64,000 nucleotides of DNA from Granulicatella elegans. GTDB lineage: Bacteria > Bacillota > Bacilli > Lactobacillales > Aerococcaceae. Position 1 is the first letter of the stretch. Every line of letters begins with the position of its first letter. A program made the position numbers and the translations under genes. The notes beneath the pieces are model-generated. The model ran no database searches. It was not told the origin of the DNA and worked only from the letters and a program-made list of their open reading frames with translations. The stretch is taken from assembly GCF_020735385.1 (NCBI RefSeq), contig NZ_CP085953.1:682001-746000 (forward strand), given 5' to 3'. Positions 55,551 to 64,000 of the stretch are shown here, one piece after another.

Positions 55551-56945
55551 ATGAAACAGCGTGTCTTTCGTGGTAAAAGGATTCGTCCGAGTGACAAAGA
55601 TTTAGTCTTTCATTTTACAGTAGCGTCCTTACTGCCTATTTTACTGCTTGTTGTCGGACTGTTTCATGTGAAGACAATCCAGCAGGTCAACTGGCAGGAC
55701 TTTAACCTATCACAAGCAGATAAGATTGACATTCCGTATTTAAGTATCAGTTTCAGTGTCGCAATTCTTGTCTGCTTGCTGGTGGCGTTTCTATTCAAAC
55801 GGTATCGCTATGATACGATTAAACAACTCTACCACCGTCAAAAGCTGGCGAAGATGGTTCTTGAAAATAAGTGGTATGAATCAGAACAGGTCAAAACAGA
55901 TGGCTTCTTCAAGGATTCCCCCAGTCGTACCAAAGAAAAGATAACCTACTTCCCTAAAATCTATTATCGCCTTAAAAATGGCTTAATACAGATACAAGTG
56001 GAAATCACTCTGGGGAAATATCAAGACCAGCTCCTACACTTGGAAAAGAAATTAGAAAGTGGCTTGTACTGTGAGCTGACGGATAAAGAGTTAAAGGATT
56101 CCTACGTGGAATATACCTTGCTCTATGATATGATAGCCCGTCGTATTTCTATTGATGAAGTACAAGCTCATGATGGGAAACTTTGCTTAATGAAAAATAT
56201 GTGGTGGGAATATGACAATCTGCCTCACATGCTCATAGCTGGTGGTACAGGTGGCGGTAAGACCTACTTTATCCTGACACTGATTGAAGCCTTGCTTCAT
56301 ACAGATTCTAAGCTGTATATCTTAGACCCGAAAAATGCAGACTTAGCCGATTTAGGCTCTGTGATGGCAAATGTCCACTACAGAAAAGAAGACTTGCTTT
56401 CCTGCATTGATACATTCTATGAAGAAATGATAAAACGCAGTGAGGAAATGAAGCAGATGGAAAAGTATAAGACTGGCGAAAATTATGCTTACTTAGGACT
56501 TCCAGCACACTTCTTAATCTTTGATGAATATGTCGCTTTCATGGAAATGCTGGGAACAAAAGAAAACACCGCAGTTATAAATAAGTTGAAACAGATTGTC
56601 ATGTTAGGTCGTCAAGCTGGCTTCTTTCTAATACTGGCTTGTCAGCGTCCAGACGCAAAATATCTAGGCGACGGAATCCGTGACCAGTTTAATTTCAGAG
56701 TGGCTTTAGGTCGTATGTCTGAAATGGGCTATGGCATGATGTTTGGCAGTGACGTACAAAAGGATTTCTTCTTAAAGCGAATCAAAGGTCGTGGCTATGT
56801 TGATGTAGGAACAAGTGTCATATCAGAGTTTTATACTCCCCTTGTACCAAAAGGACATGACTTTTTAGAGGAAATTAAAAAGTTATCCAACAGCAGACAG
56901 GACACAAAAAAGCCATCATCAGAACAACAAGAAATGGAGAAATAA
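55551..56945 (+). CDS. FtsK/SpoIIIE-type coupling protein TcpA (Tn916 Orf21)
   Basis: A 464-residue coupling ATPase. Two membrane helices (residues ~25-45 and ~60-82) precede the motor domain with Walker A GGTGGGKTYF, Walker B HFLIFDEYVAF and an RQAGFFLILACQRPDAK sensor region. It would pump the nicked DNA strand to the mating channel. It precedes oriT and the MobT relaxase as in Tn916. Intact. Confidence 0.92.
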   Translation: MKQRVFRGKRIRPSDKDLVFHFTVASLLPILLLVVGLFHVKTIQQVNWQDFNLSQADKIDIPYLSISFSVAILVCLLVAFLFKRYRYDTIKQLYHRQKLAKMVLENKWYESEQVKTDGFFKDSPSRTKEKITYFPKIYYRLKNGLIQIQVEITLGKYQDQLLHLEKKLESGLYCELTDKELKDSYVEYTLLYDMIARRISIDEVQAHDGKLCLMKNMWWEYDNLPHMLIAGGTGGGKTYFILTLIEALLHTDSKLYILDPKNADLADLGSVMANVHYRKEDLLSCIDTFYEEMIKRSEEMKQMEKYKTGENYAYLGLPAHFLIFDEYVAFMEMLGTKENTAVINKLKQIVMLGRQAGFFLILACQRPDAKYLGDGIRDQFNFRVALGRMSEMGYGMMFGSDVQKDFFLKRIKGRGYVDVGTSVISEFYTPLVPKGHDFLEEIKKLSNSRQDTKKPSSEQQEMEK

Positions 56946-56950
56946 AAGTA

Positions 56951-57388
56951 ATGGATATTAAAAGATTGGAGATATATCATACACCGACTGAAAAATCTGT
57001 CATTTGTCTTTGCTTGAATACAGACCAATTCACGGTAGATTGTGAACAATACATCATTGACCGATACAGGCATTTTACCGTCAATCCAAAAGTACGATTC
57101 TATTCCAGAATAGATAAGCTGATTGATGAAATTATCCGTGAAGTGAAGAAACCACCGTTCACATTCAGAATGAGGTTAGAGAAGCGACATAGTATTACCA
57201 GCAAAAATATTCTATATGAATTTCAGCTTTTTGATAGAAATTCATTCAAAACGGACGGTCTATCAGAAGTGATTGAACAGGAATATTTAAGACCAGAAGT
57301 TGATTTGGTAGTGATTTACACTGGCATACAGGGAGAATCAAAGGCAGATACAGACGACAAAGGCAGGTTTTACGGTCTTAAACCGTAA
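56951..57388 (+). CDS. Conserved conjugative-element protein of unknown function
   Basis: A 145-residue protein starting five bases after the coupling-protein gene and ending at the edge of oriT. It contains SVICLCLNTDQFTVDCEQY, KPPFTFRMRLEKRHSI and VDLVVIYTGIQGE. No signal or membrane segment. I know of no equivalent annotated gene at this place in canonical Tn916, so it may be a variant-specific addition involved in oriT processing or regulation. Frame intact. Confidence 0.55.
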   Translation: MDIKRLEIYHTPTEKSVICLCLNTDQFTVDCEQYIIDRYRHFTVNPKVRFYSRIDKLIDEIIREVKKPPFTFRMRLEKRHSITSKNILYEFQLFDRNSFKTDGLSEVIEQEYLRPEVDLVVIYTGIQGESKADTDDKGRFYGLKP

Positions 57389-57394
57389 GTTCTG

Positions 57395-57470
57395 GCTTTG
57401 TCGGGCAGGGCTTGCCCTGCCCATTAACCCCCCGTATCTAACAGGGGGGTACAAATCGACAGGAAACAGT
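57395..57470 (+). other. Tn916-type origin of transfer (oriT)
   Basis: Between the coupling-protein side and the relaxase gene are GGGCAGGGC-TT-GCCCTGCCC (57403-57422) and ACCCCCC-GTATCTAACA-GGGGGGT (57427-57450), followed by ACAAATCGACAGGAAAC. This matches the well-known Tn916/ICEBs1 oriT layout, the target of Orf20. Confidence 0.82.
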
Positions 57471-57564
57471 CAAAAAAACATTAGAAAATCCTTTGGTTAC
57501 AAGGGATTTACAAAATTTCAGCGTATGTAAAATGGGCTTTAAAAGTTGACATACGCCTTTTTGA

Positions 57565-58770
57565 TTGGAGGGATTTTTACTGAATGAACAAACTTGGTTA
57601 CAGCAGTTAAAAGAAAAACGCTTGGCTTATGGACTATCTCAAAATCGTTTAGCGGTTGCGACTGGTATTACAAGGCAGTATCTAAGCGATATTGAAACAG
57701 GAAAAGTCAAGCCATCAGAGGATTTACAGCAATCTCTTTTTGAAGCTCTGGAACGCTTCAATCCCGACGCTCCCCTTGAAATGCTCTTTGATTATGTAAG
57801 GATTCGCTTTCCCACAACGGACGTACAGCATGTGGTCGAAAACATCTTACAACTGAAACTGTCCTATTTTCTTCATGAGGACTATGGTTTCTATTCTTAT
57901 TCAGAGCATTATGCTTTAGGCGATATATTCGTTCTCTGCTCCCACGAACTGGACAAAGGAGTTCTGGTGGAATTGAAAGGTCGTGGGTGTCGGCAATTTG
58001 AAAGCTATCTTCTGGCTCAACAAAGAAGCTGGTATGAGTTCTTTATGGACGCTTTGGTGGCTGGCGGTGTGATGAAACGCCTTGACCTTGCCATTAACGA
58101 TAAGACAGGGATTTTGAATATCCCTGTACTCACTGAAAAATGCAGACAGGAAGAATGTATATCCGTCTTCCGCAGTTTCAAAAGCTATCGCAGTGGCGAA
58201 CTGGTACGCAAAGATGAAAAGGAATGTATGGGAAATACCCTCTATATCGGTTCATTACAGAGTGAAGTTTATTTCTGTATCTATGAAAAGGACTATGAAC
58301 AGTACAAGAAAAATGATATTCCCATTGAAGACGCAGAAGTAAAAAACCGTTTTGAGATTCGGCTGAAAAATGAGCGTGCCTATTATGCAGTCCGTGATTT
58401 ACTCGTCTATGACAATCCAGAAAAGACTGCTTTTAAAATTATCAATCGGTATATCCGTTTTGTAGATAAAGACGATTCCAAACCTCGTTCTGATTGGAAG
58501 CTGAATGAAGAATGGGCTTGGTTTATTGGGAACAACCGTGAACGATTAAAACTAACCACAAAACCAGAGCCTTACTCTTTCCAGCGGACGCTGAACTGGC
58601 TTTCCCATCAAGTCGCACCCACTTTAAAGGTTGCGATTAAACTTGATGAAATCAACCAGACGCAGGTTGTGAAAGACATTCTCGACCATGCGAAACTGAC
58701 AGACCGGCATGAGCAGATTTTGAAGCAACAGTCGGCAAAAGATAAGGACGTGATAACGACAAAGAAATAA
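57565..58770 (+). CDS. MobT-type relaxase (Tn916 Orf20)
   Basis: A 401-residue relaxase related to rolling-circle initiators. The N-terminal XRE helix-turn-helix (LSQNRLAVATGITRQYLSDIE) binds oriT, and the Rep_trans catalytic domain follows (MKRLDLAINDKTG, FEIRLKNERAYYAVRDLL). It starts with TTG at 57565, as in Tn916; a CTG at 57580 is the only nearby alternative. It lies directly after oriT. Intact. Confidence 0.92.
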   Translation: MEGFLLNEQTWLQQLKEKRLAYGLSQNRLAVATGITRQYLSDIETGKVKPSEDLQQSLFEALERFNPDAPLEMLFDYVRIRFPTTDVQHVVENILQLKLSYFLHEDYGFYSYSEHYALGDIFVLCSHELDKGVLVELKGRGCRQFESYLLAQQRSWYEFFMDALVAGGVMKRLDLAINDKTGILNIPVLTEKCRQEECISVFRSFKSYRSGELVRKDEKECMGNTLYIGSLQSEVYFCIYEKDYEQYKKNDIPIEDAEVKNRFEIRLKNERAYYAVRDLLVYDNPEKTAFKIINRYIRFVDKDDSKPRSDWKLNEEWAWFIGNNRERLKLTTKPEPYSFQRTLNWLSHQVAPTLKVAIKLDEINQTQVVKDILDHAKLTDRHEQILKQQSAKDKDVITTKK

Positions 58771-58812
58771 CCTAAACACAAATTCATTGAATATAGAGAG
58801 GAGAACATTTTT

Positions 58813-61792
58813 ATGAATTTTGGACAAAACCTTTGTGCGACTCGTTCCTTAGTGAAAAGCTAAGGCACTAATAAAAGAACGAAAAAGTTTGATTATTAGG
58901 AGAACTGATAATCTGACAGGTGGAATGATGAAGTAACGCTCTGAAACGCCTGCCCTGAGCCTCCGACAAGCATTGAATGAGGAAACTCAGAATGTTTGAA
59001 GCTCGGTAAAGACGGCTGAAAGATACCGTAATAGTTGATGAACATATATCTTCTATCGAAAACTATCCAGAGGTGGGTAGCGTATCCAACAGGTCGGGGG
59101 TCTATAAAATATCTATGGTTAGAATGTTCCACAAGGGACTGACGAAACAGCGAATGTACGGGTCTAAATTTGTACTTTGTAGAAATGCAAAGGTACGAGA
59201 AATCGTAGCTGGTGTGGCAAAGTAAGAATATAGGTTATGAAATGCCATATACCGTTACAGGCGGTATCAAGCCAGCAGGCTTATAGCTAGTGACCTAAGG
59301 ATATATATGTATAGATAAGATTATCGGAACGAGGAAAGGTATTGGGTTCTCATCAAGAGAATAAGCTGACGAAGAACAATAAGCAGTTGAACCAATGCTG
59401 AAAAGCAGAGGGCGAACCTAAGAAATTCTTGTAATGGGAATGGAGGAATACCCTCAAGTCGTGTATATATTAGAAAAGTATTATGTTGCTTTAATAAGGA
59501 TTACGAGTAAGATAAAAAAGCTCACTCAATTTCAAGCAAAGGAGTGAAGCCTTATGCCTAAAAATAAAAATGAAACATTGTGTGTAGAAGATTTAAGACA
59601 CGCTGAATATTACGAAATGCAAAACACCTTTGATGATTTATATGCCAAAAGTAAGAATGGAGATATTTTCACTCATCTTATGGATATTATCCTATCGAGA
59701 GAAAATATATTACTGGCATATCGAAATATCAAAGCAAATGCAGGCAGTAAGACAGCAGGAACAGACGGTACAATAATTAAAGATATTGGCAAATTGCCAG
59801 CAGAAACAGTTGTCAAAAAGGTAAGATATATTGTCGCAGGCACTCCGCACGGGTATCGACCTAAGCCAGTAAGGCGAAAAGAAATACCAAAACCAAATGG
59901 GAAAACCAGACCTCTAGGCATTCCTTGTATGTGGGACAGGCTTATACAACAATGTATCAAACAAGTATTAGAACCAATCTGCGAAGCTAAATTTAGTGAA
60001 AACAGCTACGGTTTCAGACCTAATAGGTCGGTTGAAAATGCAATAAAAGCAACCTATAACCGCCTACAAATCAGCCAGCTACATTATGTGATTGAATTTG
60101 ATATTAAGGGTTTCTTTGACAACGTGAACCATTCCAAACTGATAAAACAGATATGGGCTATGGGAATACGGGACAAGCACTTGATATTCATTTTAAAAAG
60201 GATATTAAAAGCTCCAATTAAAATGCCTGACGGCACAATAACATATCCAGAGAAAGGAACTCCACAGGGGGGAATTATATCCCCACTACTAGCCAACATT
60301 GTTCTTAATGAGTTAGACCATTGGGTAGAAAGTCAATGGCATGAAAATCCTGTTACAAAAAACTATGTGGTTCATATCAATAAAAGCGGTAGCCCATGTA
60401 AAAGCAACGCTTACAAAGAAATGAAGAAAACAAAGTTAAAGGAAATGTATATGGTTCGTTATGCAGATGATTTTAGAGTTTTCTGTCGCTACAAAGAAAG
60501 TGCTGAAAAAACCAAAATAGCAATTACTCAATGGATCGAGCAACGACTAAAATTGGAAGTATCACAAGAAAAAACAAGAATTGTAAATGTTAGAAAAAGA
60601 TACTCCGACTTTCTTGGTTTCAAGATTAAAATGATACCGAGAAGAAAGAAGTTAGTTGTTAAATCACATATAAGTGATAAACAATTCAAGACCCAAAAAG
60701 ACAAGCTGGTATCACAGGCAAAGAAAATTGCTTCTCCCTCAAAGGGAAAAACAGAATTAGAGGAAATAAGACTTTATAATTCAATGGTATTAGGTATGCA
60801 AAATTATTATCAGATTGCAACAAATGTAAATCTGGATTGTATGAAACTTAATAGAGCTGTAATGGCTATCTTCACTAACAGATTAGGTGCAAGCAAAAAG
60901 GGCAGATTGAGAAAAACAGGCAGACAACTTACAACAAAAGAAGCAACAAGATATGGTAAATCTAAAATGCTTCGATATGTTGCTGGCGAGGGCGAACCTA
61001 TATTCCCTGTTGGATATATCCAACACAGAAAACCAATGGCAAAAGTGTATTCAGCAAACTGCTATACTCCAGAGGGAAGAAAATTTATCCATACCAATCT
61101 AAGTGTTGATAAATTACTGATGTATCAGTTGATGAAATTATCTTTGGAAAATCGCACAATAGAATACGCAGACAATCGAATTTCGCTATTTTCTGCCCAA
61201 CATGGAAAATGTGCTATAACTCTGGAAGAATTTCAACAAGCTAATGAAATACACTGTCATCATATTGTACCAACTAGGGCTGGTGGTAATGACGATTATA
61301 AAAATCTTATTTTGGTAAAAGAGGCGGTACATCGTCTAATACACGCAAAAACAGAAGAAACAATACAAAAATATATAGCTCTATTGAAACTAAATAAAGT
61401 CCAGCTCATAAGACTAAATAAATATAGAGTATTAGCTGGCAATCAAGAATTAAACTTGATATAGGTCTACTACATAAATACTTTTCAATATAAACACGAT
61501 GGAACGCGGAGTGCGGTGAAAGTCGCACGCTCCGTGTGAATGGGGGGAAAAGTTTGAGATATTTATAATATCAGGAACTTACCTATCCATATATAACTGG
61601 TTTCTATCAAACGCTCAATCACTGGTACTTTTAGCAATCGTTGTGATTGGCTTGTATCTTGGCTTCAAGCGTGAGTTCAGTAAACTCATTGGCTTTCTCA
61701 TTATTGCGATTATTGCGGTAGGCTTAGTCTTCAACGCTGCTGGAGTAAAAGACATTTTACTAGAGCTATTCAATCGCATTATTGGTGCTTAA
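58813..61792 (+). CDS. Tn916 Orf19-like small membrane protein, interrupted by a group II intron
   Basis: Exon 1 is 58813-58834 (MNFGQNL plus one base) and exon 2 is 61593-61792. Joined, they give exactly 222 bases: a 73-residue Orf19 protein reading YNWFLSNAQSLVLLAIVV across the joint and ending LFNRIIGA. It has one or two membrane helices and belongs to the transfer operon. Without splicing the reading frame runs into the intron and ends early, so transfer functions may depend on splicing if Orf19 matters. Confidence 0.85.
58835..61592 (+). mobile_element. Group II intron in orf19 of the Tn916-like module
   Basis: A 2,758-bp intron from GTGCGACTCG to CTATCCATAT. It has the required GTGCG 5' end and an AT (AY) 3' end. 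Domains I-III fill the ~720 bases before the reverse transcriptase gene. Domain V is recognisable around 61510-61535 (GAGTGCGGTGAAAGTCGCACGCTC), and the branch-point domain VI follows. Both splice joints restore orf19 exactly. It appears intact and mobile. Confidence 0.88.
59554..61464 (+). CDS. ltrA: Group II intron-encoded reverse transcriptase/maturase (LtrA-like) with HNH endonuclease
   Basis: A 636-residue multifunctional protein. The reverse transcriptase region has GIPCMWDRLIQQCIKQ, NSYGFRPNRSVENAI, PQGGIISPLLAN and the active-site YADD in MVRYADDFRVF. A maturase X domain follows, then a C-terminal HNH endonuclease (CHHIVPTRAGGNDDYKNL). This set enables splicing and target-primed retrohoming. 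AAAGGAGTG precedes the ATG within intron domain IV. Intact. Confidence 0.94.
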   Translation: MPKNKNETLCVEDLRHAEYYEMQNTFDDLYAKSKNGDIFTHLMDIILSRENILLAYRNIKANAGSKTAGTDGTIIKDIGKLPAETVVKKVRYIVAGTPHGYRPKPVRRKEIPKPNGKTRPLGIPCMWDRLIQQCIKQVLEPICEAKFSENSYGFRPNRSVENAIKATYNRLQISQLHYVIEFDIKGFFDNVNHSKLIKQIWAMGIRDKHLIFILKRILKAPIKMPDGTITYPEKGTPQGGIISPLLANIVLNELDHWVESQWHENPVTKNYVVHINKSGSPCKSNAYKEMKKTKLKEMYMVRYADDFRVFCRYKESAEKTKIAITQWIEQRLKLEVSQEKTRIVNVRKRYSDFLGFKIKMIPRRKKLVVKSHISDKQFKTQKDKLVSQAKKIASPSKGKTELEEIRLYNSMVLGMQNYYQIATNVNLDCMKLNRAVMAIFTNRLGASKKGRLRKTGRQLTTKEATRYGKSKMLRYVAGEGEPIFPVGYIQHRKPMAKVYSANCYTPEGRKFIHTNLSVDKLLMYQLMKLSLENRTIEYADNRISLFSAQHGKCAITLEEFQQANEIHCHHIVPTRAGGNDDYKNLILVKEAVHRLIHAKTEETIQKYIALLKLNKVQLIRLNKYRVLAGNQELNLI

Positions 61793-61908
61793 ATAAAACC
61801 GTTCTTTTGTGGAATATAAGTGGTTTTCTTATGTTCCGCAAAGGAATGGTACACCAAACGAAGTGCGGTAGGGATTTTTGAATCTCTACAAAGAAAGGAC
61901 GTGAATAT

Positions 61909-62406
61909 ATGGACGATATGCAAGTCTATATTGCGAATTTAGGCAAATACAATGAGGGCGAATTGGTCGGTGCGTGGTTTACCTTTCCCATTGACTTTGA
62001 GGAAGTCAAAGAGAAAATCGGCTTGAATGATGAATATGAGGAATACGCCATTCATGACTACGAGTTACCCTTTACGGTTGACGAATACACTTCCATTGGC
62101 GAACTCAATCGACTATGGGAAATGGTATCGGAATTACCCGAAGAATTACAATCGGAGCTATCTGCTCTGCTCACTCATTTTTCAAGCATTGAAGAACTAA
62201 GCGAACATCAAGAGGATATTATCATTCATTCCGATTGTGATGATATGTATGACGTGGCACGCTACTACATTGAAGAAACGGGTGCTTTAGGCGAAGTACC
62301 AGCTAGTCTTCAAAACTATATTGATTATCAAGCCTATGGTCGGGATTTAGACCTTTCAGGAACGTTTATCTCAACCAATCATGGGATTTTTGAAATCGTC
62401 TATTAA
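61909..62406 (+). CDS. ardA: ArdA antirestriction protein (Tn916 Orf18)
   Basis: A 165-residue, very acidic DNA mimic (VYIANLGKYNEGELVGAWF, QEDIIIHSDCDDMYDVARYY) that blocks type I restriction enzymes and helps newly transferred DNA survive. Length and sequence agree with the Tn916 protein whose structure mimics bent B-DNA. GAAAGGACG precedes the ATG. Confidence 0.95.
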   Translation: MDDMQVYIANLGKYNEGELVGAWFTFPIDFEEVKEKIGLNDEYEEYAIHDYELPFTVDEYTSIGELNRLWEMVSELPEELQSELSALLTHFSSIEELSEHQEDIIIHSDCDDMYDVARYYIEETGALGEVPASLQNYIDYQAYGRDLDLSGTFISTNHGIFEIVY

Positions 62407-62494
62407 ATCTGTCGGTACATTACTACTGGCAGATTTTCTATTTTACGGGGTGGCTCAATCAGCTACCCCTATTTTTTATGAAAGGATTGATTAC

Positions 62495-62887
62495 ATGAAG
62501 AAAATACGAAGCTATACCAGTATCTGGTCTGTGGAAAAGGTACTGTATTCTATCAATGATTTTAGACTTCCGTTTCCCATAACCTTTACGCAAATGACAT
62601 GGTTTGTCGTGTCACTCTTTGCAGTGATGATACTTGGCAACTTGCCCCCTCTTTCCATGATAGAGGGAGCATTTCTCAAATACTTTGGGATTCCTGTGGC
62701 TTTCACATGGTTTATGTCTACAAAAACTTTTGATGGTAAAAAGCCTTATGGATTTTTGAAGTCTGTCATTGCTTATGCACTGCGACCAAAGCTGACCTAT
62801 GCAGGAAAAAAAGTAACGCTTGGCAGAAACCAGCCACAAGAAGCCATTACAGCAGTTAGGAGTGAATTTTATGGCATATCCAATTAA
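62495..62887 (+). CDS. TcpE-family conjugation membrane protein (Tn916 Orf17)
   Basis: A 130-residue protein with two membrane helices (ITFTQMTWFVVSLFAVMIL and YFGIPVAFTWFM region) and a C-terminal cytoplasmic part, typical of TcpE. The ATG at 62495 (AAAGGA upstream) is preferred; the same frame extends back to 62381 inside ardA. It overlaps the next gene by 17 bases. Confidence 0.85.
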   Translation: MKKIRSYTSIWSVEKVLYSINDFRLPFPITFTQMTWFVVSLFAVMILGNLPPLSMIEGAFLKYFGIPVAFTWFMSTKTFDGKKPYGFLKSVIAYALRPKLTYAGKKVTLGRNQPQEAITAVRSEFYGISN

Positions 62888-64000
62888 ATACATTGAAAAC
62901 AATCTCGTCTGGAATAAAGACGGGGAATGTTATGCTTACTATGAGCTTGTTCCTTACAATTACTCATTTCTAAGTCCAGAACAGAAAATACAAGTGCATG
63001 ATTCTTTCAGACAGCTTATCGCACAAAATCGTGATGGCAAAATTCATGCTTTACAAATCAGTACAGAATCCAGCATACGTTCTGCACAAGAGCGTTCCAA
63101 AAATGAAGTCACTGGCAAGCTCAAAGCGGTTGCCTATGACAAAATCGACCAACAGACAGACGCTTTAATATCCATGATTGGCGAAAATCAAGTGAACTAC
63201 CGTTTCTTTATCGGCTTTAAGTTGCTTCTCAACGATCAGGAGTTTTCTATGAAAAGTCTTAACGTTGAAGCAAAAAATGCTTTGTCTGATTTTGTCTATG
63301 ATGTGAACCATAAGCTGATGGGCGATTTTGTTAGTATGAGTAATGATGAAATCCTGCGTTTTCAGAAGATGGAAAAGCTCTTAGAAAATAAAATCTCTCG
63401 TCGTTTCAAAATCCGCAGGTTAGATAAGGACGACTTCGGCTATCTGATTGAACACCTTTACGGACAGACAGGGACTGCCTATGAAGAGTATGAGTACCAT
63501 CTATCAAAGAAAAAGCTGGATAATGAAACGCTGATTAAATACTATGACTTGATTAAGCCTACTCGCTGTTTGGTGGAAGAAAAACAGCGATATTTGAAAA
63601 TCCAGCAGGAAGATGAAACCGTCTATGTAGCTTACTTTACCATTAACAGCATTGTCGGAGAACTGGACTTCCCGTCCTCTGAAATCTTCTACTACCAGCA
63701 ACAGCAATTTACATTCCCGATTGATACGTCAATGAATGTGGAAATTGTAGCGAATCGTAAAGCCCTATCTACTGTCCGCAATAAAAAGAAAGAACTGAAA
63801 GACTTGGATAACCACGCTTGGCAAAGTGATAATGAAACCAGCTCCAATGTGGCGGAAGCTCTGGAAAGTGTGAATGAGCTGGAAACCAATTTAGACCAAA
63901 GCAAGGAATCTATGTACAAGCTGTCTTATGTGGTAAGGGTATCAGCAAATGATCTTGACGAACTCAAACGTCGTTGTAATGAAGTGAAAGATTTTTATGA
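62871..64000 (+). CDS. VirB4-like conjugation ATPase (Tn916 Orf16), cut by the window edge
   Basis: The ATG at 62871 (TAGGAG upstream) opens MAYPIKYIENNLVWNKDGEC and the frame stays open to the end of the window, about 376 codons of an expected ~815. This part is the N-terminal TraE/VirB4 domain. The Walker motifs lie beyond the edge. The gene follows TcpE as in Tn916 and would energise the mating channel. Confidence 0.9.
   Translation, partial: MAYPIKYIENNLVWNKDGECYAYYELVPYNYSFLSPEQKIQVHDSFRQLIAQNRDGKIHALQISTESSIRSAQERSKNEVTGKLKAVAYDKIDQQTDALISMIGENQVNYRFFIGFKLLLNDQEFSMKSLNVEAKNALSDFVYDVNHKLMGDFVSMSNDEILRFQKMEKLLENKISRRFKIRRLDKDDFGYLIEHLYGQTGTAYEEYEYHLSKKKLDNETLIKYYDLIKPTRCLVEEKQRYLKIQQEDETVYVAYFTINSIVGELDFPSSEIFYYQQQQFTFPIDTSMNVEIVANRKALSTVRNKKKELKDLDNHAWQSDNETSSNVAEALESVNELETNLDQSKESMYKLSYVVRVSANDLDELKRRCNEVKDFY

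Noticed and set aside
54636-64000. Tetracycline resistance or other cargo in the Tn916-like part
   Set aside because: tet(M) normally lies far to the right of the VirB4-like gene; nothing of it is inside the window.

Overview
The window is low-GC Firmicute DNA, most likely from an oral or commensal member of the Lactobacillales (Granulicatella/Carnobacteriaceae or a relative of streptococci). The evidence is a complete mevalonate operon, a T-box-controlled serS, a preQ1-I riboswitch on queT, a YSIRK/LPXTG adhesin with SSURE repeats, LXG type VII toxin fragments and a Tn916-type conjugation module. The species cannot be fixed from sequence alone. No rRNA, tRNA or CRISPR array was seen.

Layout. 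1-2.7 kb: the 3' end of larE, a DUF924 gene and a D,D-carboxypeptidase gene (dacA). 2.8-10.1 kb: two decayed nitroreductase copies flank an IS1182-family element and an alpha-glucoside PTS operon (EIICB with a frameshift, a GH4 6-phospho-alpha-glucosidase, an RpiR regulator); a truncated VOC dioxygenase follows. 10.1-15.7 kb: a graveyard or reservoir of type VII (LXG) toxin tips, each with an immunity gene. At least four tip/immunity units are present and three tips begin with the same linker. Two small helical LXG-partner genes follow, but no LXG toxin body. 15.8-17.6 kb: an opposite-strand, doubly truncated polyvalent protein of mobile-element type. 17.6-19.3 kb: T-box and serS.

19.6-24.2 kb: a very AT-rich zinc-uptake island (adcA-adcC-adcB-histidine triad lipoprotein) with a near-consensus Zur box, bounded by an 18-bp near-identical repeat and an orphan IS1182 end. 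24.2-27.4 kb: a two-component system and an SSURE LPXTG adhesin whose start codon is separated from its frame by an A7 tract. 27.7-42.98 kb: ordinary chromosome (membrane glycerophosphodiesterase, acyl-CoA dehydrogenase, queT, MBL hydrolase, tatD, rnmV, rsmA, yeiH, mevalonate operon, coaA, guaA). A strikingly structured ~170-nt element lies between the convergent yeiH and mevalonate transcription units.

42.98 kb to the right edge: a composite mobile element abutting the 3' end of guaA. Its left part has a repressor, xis, int, mobilisation genes and a VapE-type ATPase (split from the second mob pair by an IS150-like element), then MobC/relaxase and a decayed ABC/FtsX transporter cluster. Its right part is a Tn916-like transfer module (two DUF961 proteins, TcpA, a 145-aa protein, oriT, the MobT relaxase, orf19, ArdA, TcpE, VirB4-like). 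A 2.76-kb group II intron splits orf19 precisely at a position that restores a 73-codon gene when spliced. The cargo and far end of this element lie outside the window.

Three themes stand out: storage and reshuffling of polymorphic toxin tips; single-base tract changes that switch off surface or uptake genes (T7 in the PTS gene, A7 in the adhesin, T3 in a toxin tip), which may be phase variation, decay or sequencing error; and mobile DNA nested in mobile DNA at guaA.
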